The notes beneath the pieces were generated by a model. That model was not told the origin of the DNA. It did not search any database and saw only the letters and a list, made by a program, of their open reading frames with translations. From assembly GCA_045645985.1 (NCBI GenBank), contig JAZRJV010000046.1, forward strand, positions 1 to 64,000: a DNA stretch of 64,000 nucleotides. Direction: 5' to 3'. Shown piece by piece: positions 42,829 through 51,132 of the stretch; within the stretch, counting starts at the first letter, position 1; every line of letters begins with the position of its first letter. The stretch is from RGIG9060 sp045645985 (GTDB lineage: Bacteria > Spirochaetota > Spirochaetia > Treponematales > Treponemataceae). The position numbers were made by a program, and so were the translations under genes.

Positions 42829-44727
42829 TTATTTATCAAAATTTATTTCGTATAAAAATGCTGCAATCATTACAACAAAAACAGAACCTGCATTATGCAC
42901 CAATGCTCCTGTTGTAGGATTTAGTAAACCAAGCACTGACAAAACAATTCCTAAAAAGTTTATAAACATTGAAAGCGAAATACTAAACTTAATTGTTTTT
43001 ACAGTTGCAACTGAAAGTTTTTTCAAGTAGGGAATTTTTGTAATATCATCACTCATAAGAGCAATATCACTTGCTTCAACTGCGATGTCACTTCCAATGC
43101 TTGCCATTGAAATACCAACGGATGCAGTTTTTAATGCAGGTGCATCGTTTACACCATCACCAATCATGCAAACAATTTTTCCGTTATTTTGCAAATCAAT
43201 AATTTTTTGCACCTTCTGTTCTGGTAAAAGATTTGCAAAAACTTTTTTCAATCCAGAAAGTTTTGCAAAATAATTTGCGGTTTTTTCATTGTCGCCTGTA
43301 AGTAAAACTGATTCAACTTTCATTTTTTCTAATTTTGAAATTATGGAAGAAACTTCAGGACGCAATACATCTGAAAGTGCAATAATTCCAAGTACAATAT
43401 TTTCTGTGGAATTTTTTGTTGCCACAAGAATAGATGCTTTGCCTTGAACTCGCAATTTTTCAATTTGATTTTTTACATCTTGATTTATTGAAAAGTTATT
43501 TTCTTCAAGGAATTTTTCGTTTCCACAAAAAATTATTTTTTCATTTTGAGCTTCTTCAAAATTTATTTTTGCAACAACGCCTTTCCCACTTTGCATTTTA
43601 AAATCCGATGTTTCAAATAATTTTAAATTTGAATTTTTTGCAAATTCTACAATAGCTTTTCCTAAAGGATGTTCGCTTTTAGATTCAATGCTTGCTGTAA
43701 TTTTAATCAGTTCATCTTTTGAAATTTCACTTGTACAAATCACATCACTTACTTCAAGTTTTCCAAGAGTGATTGTTCCTGTTTTGTCAAATGTGATTGT
43801 ATCAACCTTGCCCATTTTTTCAAGAGCTTCACCTGACTTTATGATAACGCCATGTTTTGTTGCTTGTCCGATTGCTGCCATGATTGCAGTTGGTGTTGCT
43901 AAAACCAAAGCACAAGGACAGAAAACTACCAAAACTGTAACTGCACGATTTATATCTTTTGTTAAAACAAAAGTAATGATTGCAACCAATAAGGCTACAG
44001 GAACTAAAATGCTTGCCCATTTATCTGCAATTCGCTGCATAGGTGCTTTTTTATTTTCTGCATCTTTTACCATTTTGATAAGTTGTTGCAAAGAACTATT
44101 TTCTCCAACTTTTGTTGCCTTAATATCAATCGAACCAAAACAATTTATTGTTCCACAAAAAACTTCATCGCCAACATTTTTATCAACTGGAATTGATTCT
44201 CCTGTCATAATTGATTGGTCAACAGAACTTTCGCCTCGTATAATTATTCCATCAACTGAAATTGCTTCACCTGGAAAAATTCTTAAAATATCACCTTCTA
44301 AAATTTCTTCTGCTTTTACAAAAATTTCATTTTCATTTTGAATTTTTCTAGCTTGTGTCGGCGCTAAGTTAATAAGTTGCTTCAATCCTTTTTTAGCTCT
44401 ATTAGTTGTAAGTTCTTCTAAAATTTCTCCAATCGCCATGATGAAAGCAACTTCAGCTGCTGCAAATAAATCATCAATTAAAATTGCAGCAATCATTGCA
44501 ATAGAAATTAAAAGTGCGGAAGAAATTTTGCTAATTCCTTTATTTTTTACAAGTTTTTTTATTGCACCATAAATCAAAGGTGTCCCGCTAATAAAAATTG
44601 TAATCCATGCTGGATTAAAAACTAAATTTATTTTTAAAAGTGGTAATACAAAACTTGCAACCAAAAAAAATCCACTGATAATTGTTGCAGGGATTGATTC
44701 AAATTTTTCGATAATTTTGTGTATCAT
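42829..44727 (-). CDS. Heavy-metal P1B-type ATPase without N-terminal metal domain
   Basis: A 632-residue metal-exporting pump. It has TGES (actuator), CPCALVLATPTAIMAAIGQ (metal site and helix), DKTGTITLGKLEV (phosphorylation), SEHPLGKAIVEFA (HP motif) and MIGDGVNDAPALKTASVGI. It starts directly with membrane helices and lacks an HMA domain. The last helix (TTGALVHNAGSVFVV) has HN rather than the acidic pattern of Zn/Cd pumps, so Mn, Co or Zn are all open. The ribosome site is AAGGAG. Its promoter region is shared with the divergent TetR/ABC operon. Confidence 0.9.
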   Translation of the reverse strand: MIHKIIEKFESIPATIISGFFLVASFVLPLLKINLVFNPAWITIFISGTPLIYGAIKKLVKNKGISKISSALLISIAMIAAILIDDLFAAAEVAFIMAIGEILEELTTNRAKKGLKQLINLAPTQARKIQNENEIFVKAEEILEGDILRIFPGEAISVDGIIIRGESSVDQSIMTGESIPVDKNVGDEVFCGTINCFGSIDIKATKVGENSSLQQLIKMVKDAENKKAPMQRIADKWASILVPVALLVAIITFVLTKDINRAVTVLVVFCPCALVLATPTAIMAAIGQATKHGVIIKSGEALEKMGKVDTITFDKTGTITLGKLEVSDVICTSEISKDELIKITASIESKSEHPLGKAIVEFAKNSNLKLFETSDFKMQSGKGVVAKINFEEAQNEKIIFCGNEKFLEENNFSINQDVKNQIEKLRVQGKASILVATKNSTENIVLGIIALSDVLRPEVSSIISKLEKMKVESVLLTGDNEKTANYFAKLSGLKKVFANLLPEQKVQKIIDLQNNGKIVCMIGDGVNDAPALKTASVGISMASIGSDIAVEASDIALMSDDITKIPYLKKLSVATVKTIKFSISLSMFINFLGIVLSVLGLLNPTTGALVHNAGSVFVVMIAAFLYEINFDK

Positions 44728-44804
44728 AATATCTCCTTAAAAATATTTATATCAACATAGTATTTTTAAAATAATAATTTTACAAGAATTGATTTTTAAT
44801 TTTG

Positions 44805-44844
44805 TTCGATAATGAACATTTTTTCAAAATTGTTCGGTAACGAA
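44805..44844. promoter_or_regulatory. Two dyad operators between ATPase and TetR genes
   Basis: TTCGATAATGAA (44805-44816) and TTCGGTAACGAA (44833-44844) share the pattern TTCGrTAAyGAA, 28 bp apart and in the same orientation. They probably bind the adjacent TetR protein, controlling one or both divergent units. Confidence 0.6.
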
Positions 44845-44928
44845 ATCTCTCTTGTAAACTTTGAAACAATATCGTACAATATGTTTGTTAAAGAATAATC
44901 TGTGTATTTTCTTTTTCTGGAGGAAATT

Positions 44929-45492
44929 TTGGATAGAAGACAAAAACGCACTCGAGAAGCAATTTTTAATGCTTTTTCTCAACTTTTATCAAAATATAAT
45001 TATAACCAAATTTCAGTACAACAAATTATCGATACAGCAAATATTGGGCGAACAACTTTTTATTCTCATTACGAAACGAAAGAATCTTTACTAGAAGATT
45101 TATGTACAGAACTTTTTGGCCATATTATTGATACTGCGCGAGGTATTCCCCATGGTCATTATCATTTTAATTGTGGAAGTTCAACGGATTCAGTTTTTTT
45201 ACATTTATTAAAACATCTACAAGAAAATGATTATAATATTTTAGAACTTTTATCTTCTCAGAATAATGAAATTTTCATACAACATTTTAAATCAAATTTA
45301 CAAAATCTAATCCAAGTTCAATATGCTCAAAAGGGTTTATTAAAAAAAGCAAAATTACCACAAGATTTTTTAGTACATCATATTGCGTCTAGTTTTGTAA
45401 ATACAGTTAGTTGGTGGATTTCAAATAAAATGAAAGATTCTCCAGAAAAAATTACTGAATATTTTTTAACAACCATAGAAGGATTGGTGTAA
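44929..45492 (+). CDS. TetR/AcrR-family transcriptional repressor
   Basis: A 187-residue regulator. The TTG at 44929, preceded by GGAGGAAA, is chosen because the product then begins LDRRQKRTREAIFNAFSQLL, the usual TetR opening. The HTH is NQISVQQIIDTANIGRTTFY then SHYETKESLLEDL. The C-terminal 120 residues form the ligand-binding part with a short helical end (FVNTVSWWISNKMKDSPEKI), as in the TetR_C_33 type. It directly precedes an ABC exporter by three bases, so it likely represses efflux of a compound it senses. Confidence 0.88.
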   Translation: MDRRQKRTREAIFNAFSQLLSKYNYNQISVQQIIDTANIGRTTFYSHYETKESLLEDLCTELFGHIIDTARGIPHGHYHFNCGSSTDSVFLHLLKHLQENDYNILELLSSQNNEIFIQHFKSNLQNLIQVQYAQKGLLKKAKLPQDFLVHHIASSFVNTVSWWISNKMKDSPEKITEYFLTTIEGLV

Positions 45493-45495
45493 CTC

Positions 45496-47241
45496 ATGCA
45501 AAATAAAACTACAGATTTTTTTAATTCAAATCCATTAAAAGTATTTTTTTCATATTACAAACCTCATTGGAAAATTTTTGCTTTGGATCTTTTTTGTGCA
45601 ATGATGATTTCTTTAATTGATATTGCATTTCCAATGATAAGTAAATTTACAATTGATTCACTTTTGCCAAATAGAAATTTTAAAACATTTTTTATTTTGA
45701 TTGCCTCGTTGATTTTTGTTTATATTTTACGAAGAGCTTTTACTTGGTTTGTAAATTACTGGGGACATTATTTTGGAAGTCTAGTTGAAACAGATATGCG
45801 TCGAGATGTTTTTACTCACTTAGAAAGTCAGTCATTTAATTTTTATGATAAACATCGCACAGGAAAATTAATGTCTCGAGCAACAACTGATCTTTTTGAT
45901 ATTACAGAACTTGCTCATCATGGTCCAGAAGATTTTATCATTTCAGTTGTAACCTTGCTTGGTTCATTTTTTCTTTTGTTAAAAATTCGTGCAGAACTTG
46001 CAATCATCGTTTTTATTTTTCTTCCCATTATCATTGCAATTACGATGATTTCTCGTCGTTCTCTTACAGAAAGTTCTCGTAAAGTAAAAGAAGCAACTGC
46101 AGAAATAAACGCAGTTTTAGAATCAAGTATTTCTGGAGTTCGAGTAACAAAAGTTTTTACAAATGAAGAATACGAACTCAATCGCTTTGAAGAAGGTAAT
46201 ACATTATTCAAATCTGCAAAGAAAAAATTTTACAAGCATGTGGCTAGTTTTCATGCAAATATAGAATTTTTTACAAGTCTTCTTAATCTTTTAGTTTTGG
46301 CAGTTGGCGGATTTTTTATCATGAAAGATAAAATGTCAATTTCTGATTTAGTTGCAGCAAATCTTTTTATTGCAGCATTTTCTTCTCCAATTCGTCGTAT
46401 TTCTTTTTTAGTTGAACAATATACAACAGGAATGGCAGGATTTAAAAGATTTTTGGAAATTATGAAAGTTGATACAAGTGTAAAAGATTCTGAAAATGCT
46501 CAAGATATTTTTTGCGCAAGAGGAAATATCAATTTTGAAAATGTAAGTTTTTCTTATACCGATGGAATTGAAGTTCTGAAAAATATAAACTTAAAAATCA
46601 CACCGGGACAAAAGTTTGCATTGGTTGGTCTTTCTGGCGGAGGGAAAACTACAATTTGTAATTTGCTTCCACGATTTTATGAAATAACCGATGGAAAAAT
46701 TTTTCTTGATGGAATTGATATAAAAGACATAAAACTCAAATCTTTAAGAAAACAAATTGGAATTGTTCAACAAGATGTGTTTTTGTTTGCAGGTTCAATA
46801 AAAGAAAATATTGCCTACGGAAAACCAAACGCAACTGATGAAGAAATTATCGAAGCGGCAAAGCTTTCAGAAATTCACGAAGATATTTTGAAAATGCCAC
46901 AAGGTTACGACACCTTAGTTGGTGAGCGAGGAATAAAACTTTCTGGCGGACAAAAACAACGAGTTTCTATCGCAAGATGTTTTTTGAAAAATCCACCAAT
47001 TCTAATTTTGGACGAAGCAACTTCTGCTTTAGATACTGCAACTGAAATTAAAATTCAAAAAGCATTTGATAAACTTTCTAAAGGTCGAACAACTTTAATT
47101 ATTGCTCACAGACTTTCTACAATTAAAAATGCAGATTGTATCGCTGTTATCGGAGATAAAGAAGTAAAAGAAATCGGAACTCATGAAGAGTTGATTTTGC
47201 AAAATGGAATTTACACACAACTTCATAATGTTGCAGAATAA
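45496..47241 (+). CDS. ABC exporter, permease fused to ATPase
   Basis: A 581-residue half-transporter that should dimerise. The N-terminal membrane domain has six helices (residues about 25-330), including the coupling-helix motif DMRRDVFTHLESQSFNFYDK, then RTGKLMSRATTDL. The ATPase (about 345-581) has GLSGGGKTTICNLLPRF (Walker A), IKLSGGQKQRVSIARCF, ILILDEATSALDTATE and IIAHRLSTIKNAD. MsbA/drug/lipid-exporter style. It is in an operon with the TetR gene. Confidence 0.92.
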   Translation: MQNKTTDFFNSNPLKVFFSYYKPHWKIFALDLFCAMMISLIDIAFPMISKFTIDSLLPNRNFKTFFILIASLIFVYILRRAFTWFVNYWGHYFGSLVETDMRRDVFTHLESQSFNFYDKHRTGKLMSRATTDLFDITELAHHGPEDFIISVVTLLGSFFLLLKIRAELAIIVFIFLPIIIAITMISRRSLTESSRKVKEATAEINAVLESSISGVRVTKVFTNEEYELNRFEEGNTLFKSAKKKFYKHVASFHANIEFFTSLLNLLVLAVGGFFIMKDKMSISDLVAANLFIAAFSSPIRRISFLVEQYTTGMAGFKRFLEIMKVDTSVKDSENAQDIFCARGNINFENVSFSYTDGIEVLKNINLKITPGQKFALVGLSGGGKTTICNLLPRFYEITDGKIFLDGIDIKDIKLKSLRKQIGIVQQDVFLFAGSIKENIAYGKPNATDEEIIEAAKLSEIHEDILKMPQGYDTLVGERGIKLSGGQKQRVSIARCFLKNPPILILDEATSALDTATEIKIQKAFDKLSKGRTTLIIAHRLSTIKNADCIAVIGDKEVKEIGTHEELILQNGIYTQLHNVAE

Positions 47242-47301
47242 AAATATACTTCAAAAAAAATTGAATATAATGTAAAATTTATTTAGTAAGGAAATAAAAT
47301 T

Positions 47302-47661
47302 ATGCAAATACAAATTTTTGGAACAAATAAAAACTTCGATTGTAAAAAAGCGCAGATGTGGTTTAAAGAACGAAGAATAAATTTTCAGTTTATCGATTTA
47401 AAAGAAAAACAAATGAGTCGTGGCGAATTTGATTCTGTTGTACAAGCAATTTCTAAAACAGTAGGAAGCAGACAAGATGCACTTGAACAAATGATTGATA
47501 AATCTTCAAAAGATTATTCTTCAATCGCTTATCTTGATGAAAGTGATATTGAAGAAAAACTTTTTGAAAATCAAAATTTATTAAAGCAACCAATTGTTCG
47601 TAATGGTAAAACTTTAGCAACTGTAGGCTTGGCAACAAAAATTTGGGAAACTTGGAAATAA
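47302..47661 (+). CDS. ArsC/Spx-family thioredoxin-fold protein
   Basis: A 119-residue protein. The start IFGTNKNFDCKKAQMWFKER places a Cys as CxxK (not CxxC), and the family's cis-Pro region is FENQNLLKQPIVRNGKTLAT. The usual use is arsenate-reductase-like or Spx-like thiol chemistry. The redox partner is uncertain. It has an AAGGAAAT ribosome site and is followed 19 bp later by a patatin. Confidence 0.8.
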   Translation: MQIQIFGTNKNFDCKKAQMWFKERRINFQFIDLKEKQMSRGEFDSVVQAISKTVGSRQDALEQMIDKSSKDYSSIAYLDESDIEEKLFENQNLLKQPIVRNGKTLATVGLATKIWETWK

Positions 47662-47680
47662 TTTTTTTTAGGAAATTTAT

Positions 47681-48532
47681 ATGAATAAAAAAATCGGACT
47701 TGTTTTGGAAGGTGGCGGACACAGAGGAATTTACACAGCAGGTATTCTTGATGTATTTGCAGAAAATAAAATTTTTGTGGATGCTGTTATGGGTGTTTCT
47801 GCAGGTTGTGTTCACGGTGCAAGTTTTTTATCTGGACAAATTGGTCGTTCACTTCGTTACACAACAAAATATTGCGACAATCCAAACTACATGGGATTTC
47901 GTTCTCTTATCACTACAGGAAATTTTTTTAACGAAGATTTTTGTTATTACAAACTTCCAGAAACTTTAGATCCTTTTGACAATGATGCTTTCGATAAAAA
48001 TCCAACAAAATTTTTTGCTGTTTGTACAGATGTTAAAACTGGAAAGGCAATTTATCATGAATGCGAAAGTTTAAAAGGAGATAAAATTAAATGGCTTCAA
48101 GCATCTGCATCAATGCCATTGGTTTCAAAAATTATCAAAATTGATAATGAACTTTTGCTTGATGGTGGAATTTCAGATTCAATTCCAATTCAAAAAATGC
48201 AAGAAATGGGATTTGAAAAAAATATCGTAATTTTAACTCAAGAAAAAGGTTATACAAAAAAAGCAAATTCACTTTTGCCTATTATCAAAATGTTTTATAA
48301 AAAATATCCACAGTTGATTAAGGCTGTAGAAAATCGACACATAGTTTATAATCAACAGTTGGAATATCTTGAAGAACAAGAAAAGTCTGGCAAGGTGATT
48401 ATAATTCGTCCGTCAGAAAAACCAGTTGCAAGTCGCACAGAAAAAGACAAACAAAAAATTCTTGAAACTTACAACTTAGGAAAAAAAGATGCATTGTCAA
48501 TGTTGGAAAAAATTATAGAATATATGAAATAA
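47681..48532 (+). CDS. Patatin-like phospholipase (YjjU type)
   Basis: A 283-residue serine hydrolase with the Ser-Asp dyad: oxyanion loop GLVLEGGGHRGIYTAGILD, nucleophile elbow MGVSAGCVHGASF (GxSxG) and DGGISDSIPIQ (Asp). Patatin proteins cleave membrane lipids. The C-terminus (VIIIRPSEKPVASRTEKDKQ, then LETYNLGKKDAL) matches YjjU-type bacterial members. It is probably cotranscribed with the preceding thiol protein. Confidence 0.92.
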   Translation: MNKKIGLVLEGGGHRGIYTAGILDVFAENKIFVDAVMGVSAGCVHGASFLSGQIGRSLRYTTKYCDNPNYMGFRSLITTGNFFNEDFCYYKLPETLDPFDNDAFDKNPTKFFAVCTDVKTGKAIYHECESLKGDKIKWLQASASMPLVSKIIKIDNELLLDGGISDSIPIQKMQEMGFEKNIVILTQEKGYTKKANSLLPIIKMFYKKYPQLIKAVENRHIVYNQQLEYLEEQEKSGKVIIIRPSEKPVASRTEKDKQKILETYNLGKKDALSMLEKIIEYMK

Positions 48533-48536
48533 ACTG

Positions 48537-48644
48537 TCACACGGATTGGAGTTGTCTAACGACAACTCTGGAATAAAGATTTATAAAAATTAAAAATAAA
48601 TTCTAAAATGAAATTGCGTTAGCAATTTCGAATCCGTGTGATAT
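48537..48644 (+). repeat. Hairpin element A, complete copy (with 92-bp repeat)
   Basis: It is bounded by an 11-bp perfect inverted repeat, TCACACGGATT (48537-48547) and AATCCGTGTGA (48631-48641). It contains hairpins GAGTTGTC-TAAC-GACAACTC and GAAATTGC-GTTA-GCAATTTC, whose loops are complementary. Positions 48553-48644 match 49096-49187 at 89 of 92 bases. It also still encodes the last codons of a GxxExxY gene (SNDNSGIKIYKN, stop). Confidence 0.85.
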
Positions 48645-48655
48645 GAAAAGGAATT

Positions 48656-48687
48656 ACACAGATTTGCGTTATATAACGACAACTCTG
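48656..48687 (+). repeat. Partial copy of the hairpin element
   Basis: It reads ACACAGATTTGCGTTATATA then ACGACAACTCTG. It matches the first part of element A with 6 differences in 32 bases and is placed just before the GxxExxY gene. Confidence 0.6.
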
Positions 48688-48719
48688 AAAAATAAGTTAA
48701 TTTATACTAAGGTGGGATT

Positions 48720-49136
48720 ATGCTAAAGTTAGAAGAAGAAACAGGAAAAATTATTAACGCTTGTATGGAAGTTCATAATGAATTAGGCTCAGGGTTTCTT
48801 GAGCCTGTTTATCAGGAAGCTTTGGAAAAAGAATTTAAGTTACAAAATATTCCTTATGAAAGGGAAAAATTGCTTCCAATAACATACAAAGGGGTCAAAT
48901 TAGAAAAAGAATATTATGCAGATTTTATTTGTTATGATAAAATTATTGTAGAATTAAAAGCTGTTTCAATTATTGTAAAAGCTCATAAGGCACAATTGAT
49001 AAATTATTTAAAAGCAGCAAATAAAGAAATCGGTCTTTTGATAAATTTTGGTACTAATTCTTTAAAATGGGAACGAATATCAAAATTTGAAAATATGTCT
49101 AACGACAACTCTGGAATGAAGATTTATAAAAATTAA
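48720..49136 (+). CDS. GxxExxY protein, PD-(D/E)XK nuclease-like
   Basis: A 138-residue protein of the GxxExxY family, named for the motif seen here as GFLEPVY. A nuclease-like core follows: EYYADFICYDKIIVELKAVS (D...ExK). The C-terminal 13 residues lie inside the downstream 92-bp repeat. The ribosome site is AAGGTGGG. Genes of this family often sit in small repeat-flanked cassettes in spirochaetes and Bacteroidetes; their role is not established. Here the gene has one partial repeat upstream and one repeat overlapping its end. Confidence 0.85.
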   Translation: MLKLEEETGKIINACMEVHNELGSGFLEPVYQEALEKEFKLQNIPYEREKLLPITYKGVKLEKEYYADFICYDKIIVELKAVSIIVKAHKAQLINYLKAANKEIGLLINFGTNSLKWERISKFENMSNDNSGMKIYKN

Positions 49137-49187
49137 AAATAAATTCTAAAATGGAATTGCGTTAGCAATTCCGAATCCGTGTGATAT
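49096..49187 (+). repeat. Hairpin element B (92-bp copy overlapping the gene end)
   Basis: It matches copy A at 89 of 92 bases. Two of the three differences are an A-to-G and a T-to-C that face each other in the second hairpin (GGAATTGC-GTTA-GCAATTCC), keeping the stem paired. Confidence 0.85.
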
Positions 49188-49209
49188 TAGAATAATATAG
49201 GAGAAGCAA

Positions 49210-50328
49210 ATGAAATTTTTAGAAATTGGGCAAGAAGTTGAAACACAAATTGTTGCAATTACAGATGACTGTATTTTTCTTGATTTAAATACAAAGTCAG
49301 AAGGAATTTTGGAAAAATCAGAATTAACTGATGAAAATGGAATTGTAAAACTAAATGGGAAAGAATTAAAAGAAGGCGATTCAATTAAAGTTTTCTTTTT
49401 AGGAAATTTAAGAGGCGAAATGCGTTTTACAACAAAGATTGCTGGTGAAAAAGCTGACAAATCAATGTTAGAAAACGCTTGGAAAAATCAAATTCCAGTT
49501 GAAGGAAAAGTTGAAAAAGAAATCAAAGGTGGATTTGAAATTAAAATTGGTAACTCTCGCGCTTTCTGTCCATATTCACAAATGGGTTTTAAAGAAAAAG
49601 AAGAACCAAGTTTTTATGTTGGTAAAAATTTAACTTTCAAAATTCAAGAATACAAAGAAGACGGAAAAAATATTTTAGTTTCTAACAAAGCAGTTGCTCA
49701 AGAAGTTTTTCAAGGAAAGATGAAAACTTTACAAGATTCAATTAAAGTTGGAATGACTGTAAAAGTAAAAATTATTTCTTTGCAAAAATTTGGAGCCTTT
49801 GTAAATTTCATTGGAGATGAAAGCGGATTCAAAGCATTACTTCCAATTTCAGAAATTTCAAGAAGTAGAGTTGATAACATCGAAGAAGTTCTTTCTGTTG
49901 GGCAAGAACTTACTGTTAGTGTTTTAAATGCTGATTGGAAAAATGAAAAAGTTTCAGTTAGTTTAAAAGCCTTACTTGAAAATCCATGGGACAATGTTTC
50001 AAAAAATTATCCAGTTGATTCAAAGCATGACGGAAAAATTTCTCGTATTGCTGATTTTGGTTTATTCATTGAATTGGAAGAAGGTATCGATGGTTTGATT
50101 CACATTTCGGATTTGGATACAGACAGAAATACTAATCTTAGAAAAGTTTATAAAATTGGCGACAAAATGTCAGTTGTAATAAATTCTGTTGATGCTGATG
50201 CTGAACGAATTTCTTTGCGACCAGCATCATCTATTGAACAAGATAAAACTACTGCAAAATATCTTGATAATCAAAATGATTCAGACGGCGAAACTTACAA
50301 TCCGTTTGCCGCCTTATTAAAAAAATAA
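49210..50328 (+). CDS. S1 RNA-binding domain protein (ribosomal-S1-like)
   Basis: A 372-residue protein with four S1 modules: about 1-70 (GQEVETQIVAITDDCIFLDL), 93-165 (PVEGKVEKEIKGGFEIKIG), 185-260 (GMTVKVKIISLQKFGAFVNF) and 270-345 (HDGKISRIADFGLFIELEEG, IDGLIHISDLD). It is shorter than the standard six-domain ribosomal S1. It binds RNA and may act in translation or RNA decay. Given the leaderless genes in this window, a reduced S1 is of interest, but no link is shown. The ribosome site is AGGAGAAG. Confidence 0.85.
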   Translation: MKFLEIGQEVETQIVAITDDCIFLDLNTKSEGILEKSELTDENGIVKLNGKELKEGDSIKVFFLGNLRGEMRFTTKIAGEKADKSMLENAWKNQIPVEGKVEKEIKGGFEIKIGNSRAFCPYSQMGFKEKEEPSFYVGKNLTFKIQEYKEDGKNILVSNKAVAQEVFQGKMKTLQDSIKVGMTVKVKIISLQKFGAFVNFIGDESGFKALLPISEISRSRVDNIEEVLSVGQELTVSVLNADWKNEKVSVSLKALLENPWDNVSKNYPVDSKHDGKISRIADFGLFIELEEGIDGLIHISDLDTDRNTNLRKVYKIGDKMSVVINSVDADAERISLRPASSIEQDKTTAKYLDNQNDSDGETYNPFAALLKK

Positions 50329-50340
50329 TTTTTGTAGATT

Positions 50341-50982
50341 TTATCTAATAAAACTTGTGCGAGTTTTAGAAGCTATAGGAGATGGTTCTGCTAAACTATC
50401 TTTTGTAGCTTCTCGCATTTTTAACATCCAAGCCATATTTTGACCAAGGTTTTCTAAAATCTGTAAACCTTCTTTGTCTTGTTGAATTGCATCTTCTGTT
50501 GTTCCATGAACTACATTCCAATAAATTGAAGGAACGATAAGTGCTTCTGCTAAATACAAAAAATGATTAAGTTGGTCAAAAGTTGCAACTCCACCAGCAC
50601 GACGAACTGACACAACTGAAGTTGCTACTTTATGTCTTAAAGAACTTGCTCCTGCATAGAAAAATCTATCAAGAAAACTTTTCATAGTTCCATTGATTCC
50701 TGCGTAATAAACTGGACTTCCTAAAATAAGACCGTCGCAAGTTTTCATTTTTTCAATAGCGATATTTACTTCATCATCGTTAAAAACGCAAAGACCGTTT
50801 GTGCTTCCTTTTTTGCAAGTTCCGCAACCTTGGCAACCACGAATTGCTTTGTTTCCAATTTGTAAAATTTCAGTTTTTATTCCTTGTTTTTCAAGTTCCT
50901 TTGCAACAATATTTATCGCTTGAAAAGTTCCACCTTCTGCGTGTGGACTTCCGTTGATTGCTAAAACTTTAAGTTCTTTCAT
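50341..50982 (-). CDS. Flavodoxin-family iron-sulfur/NADPH-dependent FMN reductase-like protein
   Basis: A 213-residue flavoprotein. The FMN phosphate loop is LKVLAINGSPHAEGGTFQAI. A CxxCxxC-type cluster, RGCQGCGTCKKGSTNGLCVF, is typical of iron-sulfur flavoproteins, followed by LILGSPVYYAGINGTMKSFL. It probably acts in electron transfer or quinone/nitro reduction. It has a good AAGGAAGG site on its strand and is convergent with the S1-like gene by 12 bp. Confidence 0.9.
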   Translation of the reverse strand: MKELKVLAINGSPHAEGGTFQAINIVAKELEKQGIKTEILQIGNKAIRGCQGCGTCKKGSTNGLCVFNDDEVNIAIEKMKTCDGLILGSPVYYAGINGTMKSFLDRFFYAGASSLRHKVATSVVSVRRAGGVATFDQLNHFLYLAEALIVPSIYWNVVHGTTEDAIQQDKEGLQILENLGQNMAWMLKMREATKDSLAEPSPIASKTRTSFIR

Positions 50983-51106
50983 AAAACCTTCCTTGATTTC
51001 AATTAAAGTGAAAAATCTACAAACATTATATCAATTAGTGGATAAGTTTTCTATAAATGTGTATAATATTAGTAAATTAAGTAACACTTTTTTCAGTATA
51101 AAGTGT

Positions 51107-51112
51107 TATAAT
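51107..51112 (+). promoter_or_regulatory. -10 box of the M20 peptidase gene
   Basis: A perfect TATAAT. The ATG at 51115 would lie before the predicted transcription start, so the ATG at 51133, after GAGGA, is preferred. Confidence 0.5.
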
Positions 51113-51132
51113 ATATGAGGAATTTTAACAAT

